The notes below the pieces were generated by a model that was given only the letters and a program-made list of their open reading frames with translations, had not been told where the DNA came from and ran no database searches. The position numbers were made by a program, and so were the translations under genes. From contig JAFRRW010000010.1 in the NCBI GenBank assembly GCA_017427885.1, forward strand, positions 62,001-126,000: DNA of 64,000 bases. Direction: 5' to 3'. Positions 23,510 to 32,933 of the stretch are shown here, in pieces (the stretch's first letter is position 1; each line of letters begins with the position of its first letter). This DNA comes from Bacteroidales bacterium. Lineage in GTDB: Bacteria > Bacteroidota > Bacteroidia > Bacteroidales > UBA932.

Positions 23510-25168
23510 TTACTCTATAAAATCTTTCAACGGAACGGCCTGGAACAGGAGCTGGCCTACGCCCGATTCGTACAGGATTCCTACGGTGTCGTCGTCGATC
23601 ATCGACATGCAGGAATAACCCCAGCCTTCGCCCTCGTCCAGGAGGATGCTCTTCGGCCAGGTGTTTCCTTTATCGAAACTGGCCTTGATGGTCATATTCA
23701 TACGGATCCTCGGAGTATCGGGATTCGAGAAAAGGAGGATGTCGGTCCCGAGATTGTTCCCTGCCACGGAACCGCCGGCAATCAGAGGACTTCCCTTTGC
23801 CGGGACGTTCAGCAGGCTGCCCATGCATACAGGCTCCTGCAGAATATGGGATGAAGGATGTTCGGTCCAGGTCTTACCGAGGTCGGAAGTCGTATATACC
23901 ACCCTCCCCGGATTCTTTTTGTCGTGGTTCCTGGCATTCAAAATAAGCACTCCGGGCTCTATCTCGGCCACCTGGCTTTCCGTGAGCATATGGCCGCAAG
24001 TGTTCTCCGAAACGAGCCAGGTCGCACCATGGTCCTTGCTGTACACAATTGAATTGCCGGCGAAAGACTCTCCTGTCTCGATATGCTGGAACGGAAAGAC
24101 AAGTGTCCCGTCTGTCATCGTGATGCCCCTTCCGGGACCCTGGAAAGGCCTTATCACCCCCGGTTTGGCAACCTGGTCATATATGAACACGGGAGCCGAC
24201 CAGGTCCTGCCGTCATCCTTGCTGCATACGATGACGGGCTGCGCCCATTCGATGGGATACTGCACTCCGTCGGCCCTGCTGGACCAGCTCTGCCCCACTC
24301 CATGGCTCCACAGACCCATTACATACAGGTATCCGGTCTTCTGGTCAAGGAGTATGCACGGATCCCCCACCCCGTTCTGGGACTCGGGAAGACCGCCGCT
24401 GCATCCCATGTCGATTGCCGTTATGTTCCGGCTCCAGGTTCGCCCGCCATCGGTCGAACGGCTCACGGCGACATCTATGTTGTCATTCAGGTCCTGGGCG
24501 TTGTTCCATCTCAGGTCATACACCGCGACAATGGTCCCTTTGTTGGTCGTCACGAGGCCGGGAATCCTGTATGTGTGCACCCCGAAATCGCCGCTGTTTC
24601 TCAAGAGGACGGCGAGACGCCTCCCCTCATTAGGACCGAACTGGCTTATTTCCAAGGATTTGCCGTCAACGGACACTCCCGTCACCGCCGCATCGAGCCT
24701 GTCAGTGAGTTTAACCCCCTTCAGGCCTATTTCCATACTCACATAGAAATAGTTAACTCCCTTGACGAGTTTTACGGGAGCAGTGAAACGCACGCGCACT
24801 ACCCCGTTTTGGGCCTTTCCCGGTTTCACCTCAGCCTTCTGCATCACATAGGACGGGTCCTCCCATATCCTGAGTCCGCCGCCGGTGAAGCGGAAACCCT
24901 CCAGCATAGCGATTGATGTCGTCCATTCCGTGGCGGACTTGCGGAACAGGCAGCTCATCGTCCCCGAATACATCAGCCTCACGTTCCTGACGCTGGACGA
25001 CGGTATTCCGCTGAACTCGAAATCCACATAATCCAGGGTTCCCGTCCCGTCGGATTCGATCTCGACCTGGGAAATGATGTTGTGAGGCTGCTCCACCATC
25101 ACCGGATAGACCGGATTATAGACGGATACCGCCCCGATGACAGCCGCTATCAGACCGGAAAAAATCAT
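23510..25168 (-). CDS. Exo-alpha-sialidase (GH33)
   Basis: Releases terminal sialic acid from glycans. 552 residues: a weak signal peptide (1-22), an N-terminal beta-sandwich (about 28-180) of the sialidase-associated type, then the six-bladed propeller. The RIP motif is at 201-203. Five Asp-box repeats are visible: STDGGRTW, SKDDGRTW, SKDHGATW, TSDLGKTW and SFDKGNTW. It starts 5 bp after the fumarase stop and runs into the PfkB gene. No nan (sialic acid catabolism) genes are nearby. Activity by family; linkage preference unknown. Confidence 0.92.
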   Translation of the reverse strand: MIFSGLIAAVIGAVSVYNPVYPVMVEQPHNIISQVEIESDGTGTLDYVDFEFSGIPSSSVRNVRLMYSGTMSCLFRKSATEWTTSIAMLEGFRFTGGGLRIWEDPSYVMQKAEVKPGKAQNGVVRVRFTAPVKLVKGVNYFYVSMEIGLKGVKLTDRLDAAVTGVSVDGKSLEISQFGPNEGRRLAVLLRNSGDFGVHTYRIPGLVTTNKGTIVAVYDLRWNNAQDLNDNIDVAVSRSTDGGRTWSRNITAIDMGCSGGLPESQNGVGDPCILLDQKTGYLYVMGLWSHGVGQSWSSRADGVQYPIEWAQPVIVCSKDDGRTWSAPVFIYDQVAKPGVIRPFQGPGRGITMTDGTLVFPFQHIETGESFAGNSIVYSKDHGATWLVSENTCGHMLTESQVAEIEPGVLILNARNHDKKNPGRVVYTTSDLGKTWTEHPSSHILQEPVCMGSLLNVPAKGSPLIAGGSVAGNNLGTDILLFSNPDTPRIRMNMTIKASFDKGNTWPKSILLDEGEGWGYSCMSMIDDDTVGILYESGVGQLLFQAVPLKDFIE

Positions 25169-25173
25169 GACGC

Positions 25174-26787
25174 TTAAATTCCGAACTGTTTGAAGAAGTC
25201 GTTGCCCTTGTCATCCACAAGTATGAAGGCGGGGAAATCCTCGACACGGATCTTCCATATGGCTTCCATTCCGAGTTCGGGATACTCTACGCACTCGATG
25301 CTCTTGATGCCGTCCGAGGAAAGCACGGCGGCTGGGCCTCCTATTGAACCCAGGTAGAAACCTCCGTGTTTCTTGCAGGCATCCGTAACCTCTTGGGTAC
25401 GATTGCCTTTCGCTATCATAACCATACTTCCGCCGTGGCTCTGGAAGAGGTCTACGTACGGATCCATCCTGTTGGCCGTGGTCGGTCCCATCGAGCCGCA
25501 GGGCATGCCCTCCGGAGTCTTGGCCGGGCCGGCATAGAACACCGGATGGTCCTTGAAATACTGGGGAAGGTCCTCTCCCCTGTCGAGACGCTCCTTCAGA
25601 CGGGCGTGGGCGATGTCTCGGGCGACTATGATGGTGCCGTTCAGGCTCAGCCTGGTGCTCACGGGATACTTGTGGAGTTCCTTCAGCACTTCGGACATAG
25701 GCTGGTCAAGGTCTATCTTCACTCCCCCGTTCTCTCCGGGCCTGCGGAGTTCCGCCGGAATGAGCCTGCCGGGATTGTCGTCGAGTTTCTCGATCCATAT
25801 TCCGTCCTTGTCGATCTTCGCCTTGATGTTCCTGTCGGCCGAGCAGCTCACGCCGAGGCCGATGGGGCACGAAGCGCCGTGGCGGGGCAGGCGGATGATA
25901 CGTATGTCGTGGGCGAAGTACTTCCCACCGAACTGGGCGCCGAGGCCCATCTTGCAGGCCTCCTCGAACACCTGTTTCTCAAGTTCCACGTCGCGGAACG
26001 CCCTCCCAGTTTCGTCTCCGGTGGTGGGAAGGCCATCATAGAAGTGCGTGGAAGCCAGTTTTACGGTCAGGAGGTTCTTCTCGGCCGAAGTGCCGCCGAT
26101 CACGAAAGCGATATGGTAAGGCGGGCAGGCTGCCGTACCAAGCGTCTTCATCTTATCGACGAGGAATGGTACGAGCGTGCCGGGATTCAGCACCGCCTTG
26201 GTCATCTGGTAGAGGTAGCTCTTGTTGGCGCTGCCTCCTCCCTTGACCACGCAGAGGAACCTGTATTCGTCCCCCTCCGCAGCCTCGATGTCTATCTGGG
26301 CCGGAAGGTTGCACTTTGTGTTGACCTCCTTGTACATCGTCAAAGGGGCGTTCTGGCTGTATCTGAGGTTCTCCTCGGTATATGTCTTATATACTCCTTC
26401 GGAGAGGGCCTCGGCATCGTCGAAGCCGGTCCAAACCTGCTGGCCTTTCTCCGCGTGGATGATGGCCGTACCCGTGTCCTGGCAGAACGGGAGTTTCCCC
26501 TTCGCGGCCACTTCGGCGTTGCGCAGGAACATCAGTGCCACATATTTGTCATTAGGCGATGCCTCGGGGTCTGTCAGGATTTTCGCGACCTGCTCGTTGT
26601 GGGCTGGCCTCAGAAGGAAATTCACGTCCCTGAAAGCGGCGTTTGCAAGACGGGTGAGGGCTTCTTTCGAAACCTTGAGAATCGGTTTCCCCTCGAACTC
26701 TCCCAGGCTCACACCCTCACTTGTAAGATGGTAATACTCAGTGGTGTCGGGTCCGAGCTGGAACATTGGAGCATACTTGAAATCCAT
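25174..26787 (-). CDS. fumA: Fumarate hydratase, class I (iron-sulfur)
   Basis: Interconverts fumarate and malate using a [4Fe-4S] cluster; oxygen-sensitive, central metabolism. 537 residues, the full class I length. Cluster-type cysteines are visible in [29 protein letters not shown] and [18 protein letters not shown]. The start at 26787 ([12 protein letters not shown]) is preceded by a promoter. Its direct linkage to a sialidase gene (5-bp gap) is odd for a TCA-cycle enzyme. Confidence 0.97.
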   Translation of the reverse strand: MDFKYAPMFQLGPDTTEYYHLTSEGVSLGEFEGKPILKVSKEALTRLANAAFRDVNFLLRPAHNEQVAKILTDPEASPNDKYVALMFLRNAEVAAKGKLPFCQDTGTAIIHAEKGQQVWTGFDDAEALSEGVYKTYTEENLRYSQNAPLTMYKEVNTKCNLPAQIDIEAAEGDEYRFLCVVKGGGSANKSYLYQMTKAVLNPGTLVPFLVDKMKTLGTAACPPYHIAFVIGGTSAEKNLLTVKLASTHFYDGLPTTGDETGRAFRDVELEKQVFEEACKMGLGAQFGGKYFAHDIRIIRLPRHGASCPIGLGVSCSADRNIKAKIDKDGIWIEKLDDNPGRLIPAELRRPGENGGVKIDLDQPMSEVLKELHKYPVSTRLSLNGTIIVARDIAHARLKERLDRGEDLPQYFKDHPVFYAGPAKTPEGMPCGSMGPTTANRMDPYVDLFQSHGGSMVMIAKGNRTQEVTDACKKHGGFYLGSIGGPAAVLSSDGIKSIECVEYPELGMEAIWKIRVEDFPAFILVDDKGNDFFKQFGI

Positions 26788-26828
26788 ATCGGTATAGAAA
26801 TTATGTTTATGATTTATCGGTCAACCCA

Positions 26829-26859
26829 CAAATTTACCATTTTTTTAATACCTTTGCAA
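26829..26859 (-). promoter_or_regulatory. Promoter of the fumarase-sialidase-kinase operon
   Basis: Minus strand TTG (26859-26857), 20-bp spacer, TAAATTTG (26836-26829), 41 bp before the fumarase start. It overlaps the tRNA promoter on the other strand. Confidence 0.7.
26849..26856 (+). promoter_or_regulatory. -7 promoter element TACCTTTG for tRNA-Leu
   Basis: TAnnTTTG 11 bp before the first base of the tRNA. No -33 box evident. Confidence 0.65.
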
Positions 26860-26867
26860 TCCAATCA

Positions 26868-26948
26868 GCGGGTGTGTTGAAATGGTAGACAAGCCAGACT
26901 TAGGATCTGGTGCAGCAATGCGTGGGAGTTCGAGTCTCCCCACCCGCA
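26868..26948 (+). tRNA. tRNA-Leu (anticodon UAG)
   Basis: 7-bp acceptor stem (GCGGGTG/CACCCGC), anticodon stem CCAGA/TCTGG with loop CTTAGGA giving anticodon UAG, an extended class II variable arm, and T-arm GGGAG-TTCGAGT-CTCCC. Discriminator A at 26948; the following CCT shows the CCA end is not encoded. Reads CUA and, by wobble, other CUN codons. Confidence 0.97.
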
Positions 26949-26955
26949 CCTTACG

Positions 26956-26980
26956 AAGGCGCCCCTTTCCGGGCGCCTTT
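26956..26980 (+). terminator. Intrinsic terminator of tRNA-Leu
   Basis: AAGGCGCCC (26956-26964) pairs with GGGCGCCTT (26971-26979), loop of 6, then TTTG. The U-tract is short. Confidence 0.75.
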
Positions 26981-27062
26981 GTCGTGCTCGCCTGAGACCT
27001 AGCATCCCGTACGAATATAGTGACTCCGGCGGCCTATCCCAGACTGTGTTCAACCCGAAGTG

Positions 27063-27168
27063 CCGGAGATGTCCCTTAATTCGTCAGAGTACCCGCAAAA
27101 AAGGCCATTTTTGCGGGAGATGTCCCTAAATCTGGGACATCTCCCGCAGTTTATTCTCTGACCTCCGG
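27063..27168. repeat. Diverged triple-hairpin palindromic repeat, copy A
   Basis: Contains two overlapping inverted repeats: CCCGCAAAAA/TTTTTGCGGG (27092-27101 with 27108-27117) and a perfect 15-bp pair with a 7-nt loop (27112-27126 with 27134-27148; core GATGTCCC/GGGACATC). GTCAGAG/CTCTGAC (27083-27089, 27156-27162) and CCGGAG/CTCCGG (27063-27068, 27163-27168) close the outside. Spacing between the two GTCC cores is 51 bp, against 52 bp in the copies near the RAYT gene, and the same A/T hairpin precedes the last palindrome. The first hairpin has lost its right arm. It overlaps the 3' end of the GH43 gene. Confidence 0.75.
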
Positions 27169-28080
27169 GGAAATCACCTTGCCGGGGAGGCTCAGGATGC
27201 CGTGCCGGTTTATTTTCAGATTCGAATTGACGTACATCATCCTTGGATGCATCACGGAGTCGTTCTGATGGGCGTGGAACACATACATCAGTTTTCCTTT
27301 CCTGTCGTGGAACGGGGCCCCGTGCCCGATTCCGACAAGGCCGCCTGCATTAGGGAAGCTCCTGTGGAAGATGGGATTGCCCGTATACTTCGTCCAAGGA
27401 CCGAGAGGTGAACTGGCTGTGGCAAAACCGATTCCATAGTCCTGGCTGCGACAGTCGTTGGCAGAATAAATGAGGTAATAAGTATCGCCATACTTGAATA
27501 CCGAAGGCCCTTCGGCAATCTTCCCTGCGACCGATTCCCAAGGCTCGGAAGTCCTGATGCACTCGGTCAAGGTCTCTTCCCTGACGCTTTTGAAGTCTTC
27601 TTCCATCTCCGCCGCCCAGATAACGTTTCCTCCCGTGAACCTGACGAAGAAAAGGTACGGCGTCCCGTCGTCATCTATGAATATCGTGTCGTCAATCCCC
27701 TTCTCTTCCCTGACGGGACGGATTTCATCCTGTACGAAAGGTCCCTCGGGATTATCCGAAGTTGCAATGCAAATATGCTCTTCCGCCGAATATGAGAGAT
27801 AGAAGAGCCCTTTGGAAGCGATGAAATGGACTTCGGGAGCCCAGAAATTCATTGTCCCCCACGACTTCTCCACATCAAGGGCGATACCCCGTTTCTCCCA
27901 ATGCCTCAGATCGTCGGAGACATAGACTCGGAATCCCGGCTCCCCGGTACCATAAGCATAGTATCGGCCTTCGTGGCACAGGATATAAGGATCGGCAAGG
28001 GGAATCTGAGAAGGGGCGACCAGGCCGTTCCTGCCGCAGGAAACCAGCGTCAGGAGTACGGGCAGAAGAAATCTATGCAT
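27151..28080 (-). CDS. GH43-family glycoside hydrolase lipoprotein
   Basis: A five-bladed propeller hydrolase of the arabinofuranosidase/xylosidase type, 309 residues. Lipobox LTLVSC (C15). Catalytic acids: base D30 (ADPYIL), pKa-modulating aspartate in GIDDTIFIDDDG, and the general acid glutamate in IAEGPSVF. It lies 15 bp after the SpoIIE-type phosphatase gene, at the end of that operon. Its 3' end carries part of a palindromic repeat. Substrate (arabinan, arabinoxylan, galactan) cannot be decided. Confidence 0.92.
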   Translation of the reverse strand: MHRFLLPVLLTLVSCGRNGLVAPSQIPLADPYILCHEGRYYAYGTGEPGFRVYVSDDLRHWEKRGIALDVEKSWGTMNFWAPEVHFIASKGLFYLSYSAEEHICIATSDNPEGPFVQDEIRPVREEKGIDDTIFIDDDGTPYLFFVRFTGGNVIWAAEMEEDFKSVREETLTECIRTSEPWESVAGKIAEGPSVFKYGDTYYLIYSANDCRSQDYGIGFATASSPLGPWTKYTGNPIFHRSFPNAGGLVGIGHGAPFHDRKGKLMYVFHAHQNDSVMHPRMMYVNSNLKINRHGILSLPGKVISPEVRE

Positions 28081-28095
28081 ATCGAGCCGTTTCTG

Positions 28096-30033
28096 TTACA
28101 GCAATTTAAGGCAGAGAAGCGTTATGTCATCGCTGGGGATGGCACCGGAACGATGCAGTTCGACGGTTTCCTGGATTCTCTCGATCACCACCCTTGAAGG
28201 CTGGTCGGCATTCTCGTTCATGAATTCGATGAGATGCTCGGTTCCGAAAAGTTCATAGGAGGGATTCTCCGCCTCGGTAAGACCGTCGGTATATATCAGG
28301 ATCCGCCATCCGCGGACATCATCGACGGACTCTCCATGGAATTTGATCTCATCGATCATTCCAAGGGCCATGTTGACGTGTTTGATGGGCAGGAACCTGG
28401 CAGGTTCGCCGGGGACGCATATCACGGGTGGATTGTGGCCGCAGTTGCAGAATTCGAGACGGCCAGTCTTCAAGTCGGCCCGTCCGATGAACATCGTAAC
28501 GAACATACCCTGCTCGTTCTCGACAGCGAGGGCATTGTTGATCCTATTGGCAATCTCCTTAGGTGAGTATCCCTGCTGGGCAATGATCCTGAAGAGGTTG
28601 CGCGTAACGGCCATGAAGAGCGAAGCGGGAACTCCCTTGCCGGAAACGTCGCCTACACAGAAATACAACGAGTCGCCATACAGGAAGAAATCGTAAAGGT
28701 CTCCACCCACCTCCTTTGCAGGAGTCATCGAGGCGAACAGGTCGATGTCATCCCTCTCCGGGAAAGGAGGGAATATCCTCGGAACCATGCTCATCTGGAT
28801 GTCGCTCGCCACCTTGAGTTCGTTCTCGATGGACGCCTTGGCCGCAGTGGTCCGTTTCATCTCCTCGATATAATTGACCAGCGAGTGTTGCATATTGCTG
28901 AATGACTGCTCCAAACGGCCGATTTCATCCTTGCGCCCGTCATTCGGAAGGGTTTTGGAAAACTCACCGCCGGCTATGGCCTCGGTCTGGACCGCAAGGG
29001 CCTCCAGGGGCTTCAACTGCCTGCGGATGATTCTGCCCAGAGCAAGTAGCATCAGAAGAATACCAACGATGAAAATGAATATGACATCATTCCTCAACCG
29101 GTTCAACCGCCCGAGAATGTCTTTTTCCAGGCATACGATACCTACGCTCCATCCGGTGTTGCCCAGAGGTTTATAAAAAACATAGCACGGTTTCCCTCCG
29201 ACCTTCACCTTCTGAACGCCCTCTTCCCCGTTCACCATGGCAAGCCCGAGGGCCATACGGTCCGGATTGTCTTTTTCGAGCGTTTCGGTAAAAATGCTTT
29301 CGTACAGCAGTTTGGTCGGATCCGGATGCACGAAGAAGGTTCCATTACGGCCAACCATCACGCTATAGGAATTCGGATAGGGCTTTACGGCCGAGATCGT
29401 TTCGGACAGCCAGTCAAGTGACAGGTCAGCGGAAAGGGTGCCCACATAATTCCCCTGCCCGTCCTTGATCGGCATCCCGTAGGAAACGATCATATCAGAC
29501 GAGCCCTCGAAATCCGGATCCACATCCAGGAAAGGATCGGTCCAGGCAGGCCGGTCCAACAGTTTGCACAGCTGGTACCAGTCCATGTAGAAATACTCGT
29601 ATTCCGGACTCCCTTCAACCGTGGTGATTATGCTCCCGTCGTCCTGATAGCCTGCATAGGGGGAAAAATATTTTCCCTCATCCTTGTAATAATAAGGCTC
29701 GAAACCAATGGAACATCCCTGCATATAGGGATTGTTTCTGATGAAAGCCTCAGCATAGACCAGCATCGAGTCCTTATGATCGAGCTGACGCGTCAAATTC
29801 CACAGCAGATTCCCGGTGGCTCCCTCAATCCTGGAAATGATGGTATTGACGCGCTGGACGGTATTGTCCAGCACCACGCTGGCGTGATCCATCGCCTCTC
29901 TCTTGACGGCCCTGCGGGACTGTGCGAACATGAAGACCAATGCCGCGAAGAAAACGGCACTTGCCAGCAACGCCGCCAGAAGGCTCAGGCCCCTGGAAAG
30001 GGAGGAACGGTAGTTCTGGATGATTCTTTTCAT
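28096..30033 (-). CDS. dCache-HAMP-SpoIIE receptor phosphatase
   Basis: A 645-residue membrane receptor. TM1 about 16-38, a periplasmic double-Cache-like sensor (about 45-310; MIVSYGMPIKDGQGNYVGTLSADLS is typical), TM2 about 318-338, HAMP, a short coiled coil, then a PP2C/SpoIIE phosphatase domain (ASMTPAKEVGGDLYDFF, CVGDVSGKGVPASLFMA, IPSDDITLLCLKLL). Such proteins dephosphorylate anti-sigma-factor antagonists or similar partners. It starts 6 bp after the binding-protein gene, suggesting that the binding protein delivers or reports the ligand. No STAS or anti-sigma kinase gene is in view. Confidence 0.92.
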   Translation of the reverse strand: MKRIIQNYRSSLSRGLSLLAALLASAVFFAALVFMFAQSRRAVKREAMDHASVVLDNTVQRVNTIISRIEGATGNLLWNLTRQLDHKDSMLVYAEAFIRNNPYMQGCSIGFEPYYYKDEGKYFSPYAGYQDDGSIITTVEGSPEYEYFYMDWYQLCKLLDRPAWTDPFLDVDPDFEGSSDMIVSYGMPIKDGQGNYVGTLSADLSLDWLSETISAVKPYPNSYSVMVGRNGTFFVHPDPTKLLYESIFTETLEKDNPDRMALGLAMVNGEEGVQKVKVGGKPCYVFYKPLGNTGWSVGIVCLEKDILGRLNRLRNDVIFIFIVGILLMLLALGRIIRRQLKPLEALAVQTEAIAGGEFSKTLPNDGRKDEIGRLEQSFSNMQHSLVNYIEEMKRTTAAKASIENELKVASDIQMSMVPRIFPPFPERDDIDLFASMTPAKEVGGDLYDFFLYGDSLYFCVGDVSGKGVPASLFMAVTRNLFRIIAQQGYSPKEIANRINNALAVENEQGMFVTMFIGRADLKTGRLEFCNCGHNPPVICVPGEPARFLPIKHVNMALGMIDEIKFHGESVDDVRGWRILIYTDGLTEAENPSYELFGTEHLIEFMNENADQPSRVVIERIQETVELHRSGAIPSDDITLLCLKLL

Positions 30034-30039
30034 CTCCGC

Positions 30040-30984
30040 CTATTCTGATACAAGGTCTTCGTAGGTTACTTCATTAAACAGCATCTGGCCCTCGGTCATA
30101 AGGCTGTTGGCGAGGCTGACCATATCCGGTCTCAGGCGAAACTCCCGCTTTCCGGATTCCCTGTCAACCTGCAGCCGGAGGATTTCCTTCAGTTGCAATC
30201 TCTGGAGGGGACGATTTGTAACCACCTCACCTTCAGTAACATATCTCATCACTATGTCAATTGTCTCCTCCGGATGCTCGACCGCCCACTCCCAGCCCCG
30301 GCGGCTGGCCTCGGCAAAGCGCCTGGCGTCATCCCTGTGTTCCTCATAATACTTGCGGATCATATACACACCGTCTTCCTGGACGTTGTAATCGTGATCG
30401 CAGAAACGGTAGACATTCTTATCGGTAAGCCGCACTCCGCTCTGTTTAAGCAGATAATACTCATTGTAACTCATCGCAAGAGTGGCGTCGATGGCTCCGG
30501 AAACAAGCAGGGTCGAATTGGAGGCAACGGGAATCCACTTATAATCCAGCTGCTCCTTCAGGCTCATGCAGAAGGCTATCTGGTCGAAGCCCACGCTCCA
30601 GGTACCTACCCGGATGCCCTTCTGTTCGATAGGGTTTTCGTCCTTGCGCGAAACTATAACCAGGGCGTTGTTCATGGACGTCTGCAGGATATTCACCAGA
30701 GGCAGGCCCTCGTCTATTATCTGCATCGCCTGGCACAGCTGCAAGGTGGTGATCTGGCTCTTTCCGCTTCGGATCAGGTTAATGGCCGACATGCTGGCCG
30801 AAGGATGCACGATCTCCACCTCCAGGCCGGCCTCCTTGTAATAACCCATCTCTTGGGCTACATAATAGCCGGCGAACTGGGACTGGGCGGTCCACTGGGG
30901 AGTGAAGGTTATCTTCTGGGCACGGGCCGCCATTGCCAGCAATAGGAATGCAACAAGCAGCACGGACCTGATGAGTCTGTTCAT
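30040..30984 (-). CDS. Periplasmic substrate-binding protein, NMT1/THI5-like
   Basis: A 314-residue protein with a Sec signal peptide (cleavage near AARA-QK) and the NMT1-like fold of ABC-transporter binding proteins for thiamine precursors, riboflavin or sulfonates: FTPQWTAQSQFAGYYVAQEMGYYKEAGLEVEI is diagnostic. No permease or ATPase gene is adjacent; instead it is 6 bp upstream of the dCache-SpoIIE receptor gene. A sensory rather than transport role is therefore likely by context. No thiamine riboswitch is seen upstream. Confidence 0.88.
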   Translation of the reverse strand: MNRLIRSVLLVAFLLLAMAARAQKITFTPQWTAQSQFAGYYVAQEMGYYKEAGLEVEIVHPSASMSAINLIRSGKSQITTLQLCQAMQIIDEGLPLVNILQTSMNNALVIVSRKDENPIEQKGIRVGTWSVGFDQIAFCMSLKEQLDYKWIPVASNSTLLVSGAIDATLAMSYNEYYLLKQSGVRLTDKNVYRFCDHDYNVQEDGVYMIRKYYEEHRDDARRFAEASRRGWEWAVEHPEETIDIVMRYVTEGEVVTNRPLQRLQLKEILRLQVDRESGKREFRLRPDMVSLANSLMTEGQMLFNEVTYEDLVSE

Positions 30985-31000
30985 AGATATAGATAAAGCA

Positions 31001-32818
31001 TTATTTGTAAACCGGACCGAAATTGGCGCAGGCGCGGTAGTCGGCTCCTTCCTTGTCCATGCCGAAGGCGTTCCAGGCGGCGGGACGGAAGATGTCCTCC
31101 TCGGGAACGTTGTGCATGCAGACAGGGATGCGGAGGAGCGACGCGAGGGTGATCAGGTCAGCCCCTATGTGGCCGTAGGCGATGGCACCGTGGTTGGCTC
31201 CCCAGTTGTTCATCACGCTGTACACGTCCTTGAAGCAGTCCTTCGACTTGTCCAGACGGGGGACGAACCAGGTGGTGGGCCAGGTGGGATCGGTGCGCTT
31301 GTCCAGTATGTCGTGCATGTCCTTCGGCAGTTCCGCAGTCCAGCCCTCTGCGATCTGGAGCACCGGTCCGAGTCCGTCCACAAGATTCAGGCGGAGCATC
31401 GTCATTGGCATTCCGCCGCGGGTGACGAAATGCGCCGAGTAGCCGCCTCCGCGGAAATAGTCGCGGTCCGCAGGCATCCAGTTCGTAGCCTTGAGGCAGG
31501 CCTCGACATCCTTCTGAGTCATATTCCAAGGTTCCTTGATGGTAGGCTTGCCGTCCTCGTCGGACATCGCTCCGGTGGCGTCGAGGGTGGTGGCTCCGGA
31601 GTTGATGAGATGGATGAAGCCGCCGGAAGCCAGTCCTTCGGGAGCCTTGCCAGTGACGCGTTTCACGGCTTCGGGGCTCCAATAGGTGCGCACGTCGCTG
31701 AACATCACTCCCCTGTTGGTGAGGAGATGGCCGAACATCATCGAAAGACCGTTGAGGGCATCATTCTCCGTCGCCAGGGTATATGCTTCGCGGATTCCGT
31801 TCCAGTCGAACGAAGTGCACATAAGGCTCTCGGGGAAGTCGAAATTGGGCTTGTAGTCAGTCCACTGGCGCTGTCCCTGCACTCCGCCCGCCAAGGCATC
31901 GTGTCCGAGGGCCTCCTCCTTGTATCCCATCTCGAGAAGCTTGGGATTCCCGAACATCAGGTCGCGGATGATCATCATGTTCTTCACCGTGAACTCCCAG
32001 TCGGCGTCCTTTTCCTCCCTCGTCTTGCCCTTGCCCTTACCGTTGAACGTGGTCATCGGGGTGCCGGGGAACAGGGGACGGTCCTCATTGTAGTCGTGAC
32101 CTTCCTGGGGCTTGCAGTATTTGTCAACCCAGGCCATCGCCCTTTCAAACTCCTCGTGGTCGTATATACCGAAGTCCACCCTGCGGAGAATCTCCACAAG
32201 GGAGACATATTCAGCCCTCATTCCCAGATACTTCTGGAGAAAATCGGCGTTCACTATGGAACCGGCGATGCCCATGCAGGTATTGCCCATCGAGAGATAG
32301 CTCTTACCTCTCATCGTAGCCACGGCCTGTGCCGCGCGGGCGAAACGCAGGATCTTCACGGCCACGTCGGCGGGGATGCTGTTGTCGGTGATGTCCTGCA
32401 CGTCGTGTCCATAGATGCCGAAGGCGGGCAGTCCCTTCTGGGCGTGGGCGGCAAGCACAGCGGCGAGATAGACCGCACCGGGACGCTCAGTGCCGTTGAA
32501 GCCCCAGACCGCCTTGGGCCAGTGGGGATGCATGTCCATCGTCTCGGAGCCATAGCACCAGCAGGAGGTCACCGTGATGGTGGAACCGACCCCTTCACGC
32601 TCGAACTTCTCGGCGCAGGCGGCAGCCTCTGCAACACGGCCTATGGTGCTGTCCGCGATTACGCATTCCACGGGAGAGCCATCTCCGTTGCGAAGGTTCC
32701 CTGAAATGAGAGCCGCAACGGCCCTGGCCAGGTTCATCGTCTTTTCTTCAAGGGATTCACGCACGCCGCCCTGGCGGCCGTCGATGGTAGGGCGGATACC
32801 TATTTTGGGATAGTTCAT
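31001..32818 (-). CDS. fucI: L-fucose isomerase
   Basis: Mn-dependent isomerase turning L-fucose into L-fuculose (also D-arabinose). 605 residues from [21 protein letters not shown]; the in-frame ATG at 32851 would place coding sequence in the promoter leader. Family signatures: [50 protein letters not shown], and a C-terminal [27 protein letters not shown]. It pairs functionally with the GH29 fucosidase at 61285, though 28 kb away. No fucK or fucA is adjacent. Confidence 0.97.
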   Translation of the reverse strand: MNYPKIGIRPTIDGRQGGVRESLEEKTMNLARAVAALISGNLRNGDGSPVECVIADSTIGRVAEAAACAEKFEREGVGSTITVTSCWCYGSETMDMHPHWPKAVWGFNGTERPGAVYLAAVLAAHAQKGLPAFGIYGHDVQDITDNSIPADVAVKILRFARAAQAVATMRGKSYLSMGNTCMGIAGSIVNADFLQKYLGMRAEYVSLVEILRRVDFGIYDHEEFERAMAWVDKYCKPQEGHDYNEDRPLFPGTPMTTFNGKGKGKTREEKDADWEFTVKNMMIIRDLMFGNPKLLEMGYKEEALGHDALAGGVQGQRQWTDYKPNFDFPESLMCTSFDWNGIREAYTLATENDALNGLSMMFGHLLTNRGVMFSDVRTYWSPEAVKRVTGKAPEGLASGGFIHLINSGATTLDATGAMSDEDGKPTIKEPWNMTQKDVEACLKATNWMPADRDYFRGGGYSAHFVTRGGMPMTMLRLNLVDGLGPVLQIAEGWTAELPKDMHDILDKRTDPTWPTTWFVPRLDKSKDCFKDVYSVMNNWGANHGAIAYGHIGADLITLASLLRIPVCMHNVPEEDIFRPAAWNAFGMDKEGADYRACANFGPVYK

Positions 32819-32856
32819 AGTGTTATGATATTTAATTATATTTTCACTCAATCATA

Positions 32857-32887
32857 CAAATATACGTTTTAACAGGCATACTTGCAA
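32857..32887 (-). promoter_or_regulatory. Promoter of fucI
   Basis: Minus strand TTG (32887-32885), 20-bp spacer, TATATTTG (32864-32857), 38 bp before the start codon. Confidence 0.7.
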
Positions 32888-32921
32888 CCCCCCGGCACTT
32901 CATTCTTTCAAGGAATCTGCC

Positions 32922-32929
32922 TATATTTG
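32922..32929 (+). promoter_or_regulatory. -7 promoter element TATATTTG for the EEP lipoprotein gene
   Basis: Only 4 bp separate the motif from the ATG. The lipoprotein signal fixes that ATG as the start, so the mRNA should be leaderless. Confidence 0.65.
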
Positions 32930-32933
32930 TAAT

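Noticed and set aside
26865-27053. 62-residue minus-strand ORF
   Set aside because: Antisense across the tRNA-Leu gene.
27063-27168. Reading the palindromic cluster as a CRISPR array
   Set aside because: No regular repeat-spacer periodicity and no cas genes; the structure is a set of nested inverted repeats.
30902-32704. 600-residue plus-strand open frame
   Set aside because: Antisense to fucI, which is unmistakable.
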